From the NCBI RefSeq assembly GCF_001625305.1, contig NW_017804664.1, positions 108,617-172,616 on the forward strand: DNA of 64,000 bases, in the 5' to 3' direction. This stretch comes from Branchiostoma belcheri. Lineage: Eukaryota; Chordata; Leptocardii; Amphioxiformes; Branchiostomatidae. The notes under the pieces were generated by a model. The model was given only the letters and a program-made list of their open reading frames with translations. It was not told the DNA's origin and did not search any database. Below, piece after piece: positions 58,791-64,000 of this stretch (the stretch's first letter is position 1; each line of letters opens with the position of its first letter). A program made the position numbers and the translations under genes.

Positions 58791-64000
<5,210 letters not shown>

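Overview
The window looks like nuclear DNA of a cephalochordate (amphioxus, Branchiostoma-like). Evidence: intron-rich genes whose products resemble deuterostome families (RALGPS, BTBD8, ATAT1), a domain-shuffled secreted mosaic protein of a type common in amphioxus, CR1/L2-like LINE tails, a tRNA-type SINE, many short inverted-repeat elements, and, most telling, minisatellites that copy exon/intron boundaries. The last recall the 'mirage' minisatellites I remember being reported from the amphioxus Adh locus. Species is inferred, not proven.

Layout. (1) 52-2787, minus strand: N-terminal exons of a Ral GEF of the RALGPS1/2 type, running off the left edge. Its GC-rich promoter is probably near 4.2-4.6 kb. 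(2) 4.6-11.1 kb: spacer or first intron of the next gene, with decayed repeats, an AATCTCC/GGAGATT MITE and an 805-bp hAT-like element. (3) 11132-37021, plus strand: a very large BTBD8-like gene of 22 coding exons (about 5,070 residues). It has two BTB domains at the N terminus, then thousands of disordered, repeat-rich residues encoded by 7.0-, 3.3- and 2.0-kb exons. It holds a net frameshift near 31476 and an assembly gap whose flanks are an exact 95-bp duplicate. (4) 37.0-40.7 kb: its 3' region, with a SINE and palindromic repeats. (5) 41025-52270, plus strand: a 17-exon gene with a tandemly duplicated TATA promoter. It encodes a 1,288-residue secreted mosaic: signal peptide, apple-like, EGF, TSP1 x2, SRCR, TSP1, SEA, mucin stalk, SEA. 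(6) 52.4-54 kb: a 39-bp satellite and an interspersed repeat. (7) 55707-56636, plus: a multipass membrane protein I cannot place, whose 5' exons are unresolved. It ends in an array of TGACGTCA octamers. (8) 58.0-58.6 kb: a 3' fragment of a LINE. (9) 58791-64000, plus: alpha-tubulin N-acetyltransferase (ATAT1), cut by the right edge.

The five genes show no shared pathway; this is ordinary animal synteny. What unites the window is its repeat biology. More than twenty introns carry arrays in which the end or start of the neighbouring exon, with its splice site, is copied 1-9 times into the intron. The exon copy that extends the full reading frame always lies at the exon-side end of the array. 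Exon borders below were chosen by splice consensus and by phase, which closes exactly across every junction in the three long gene models, apart from the one frameshift noted.
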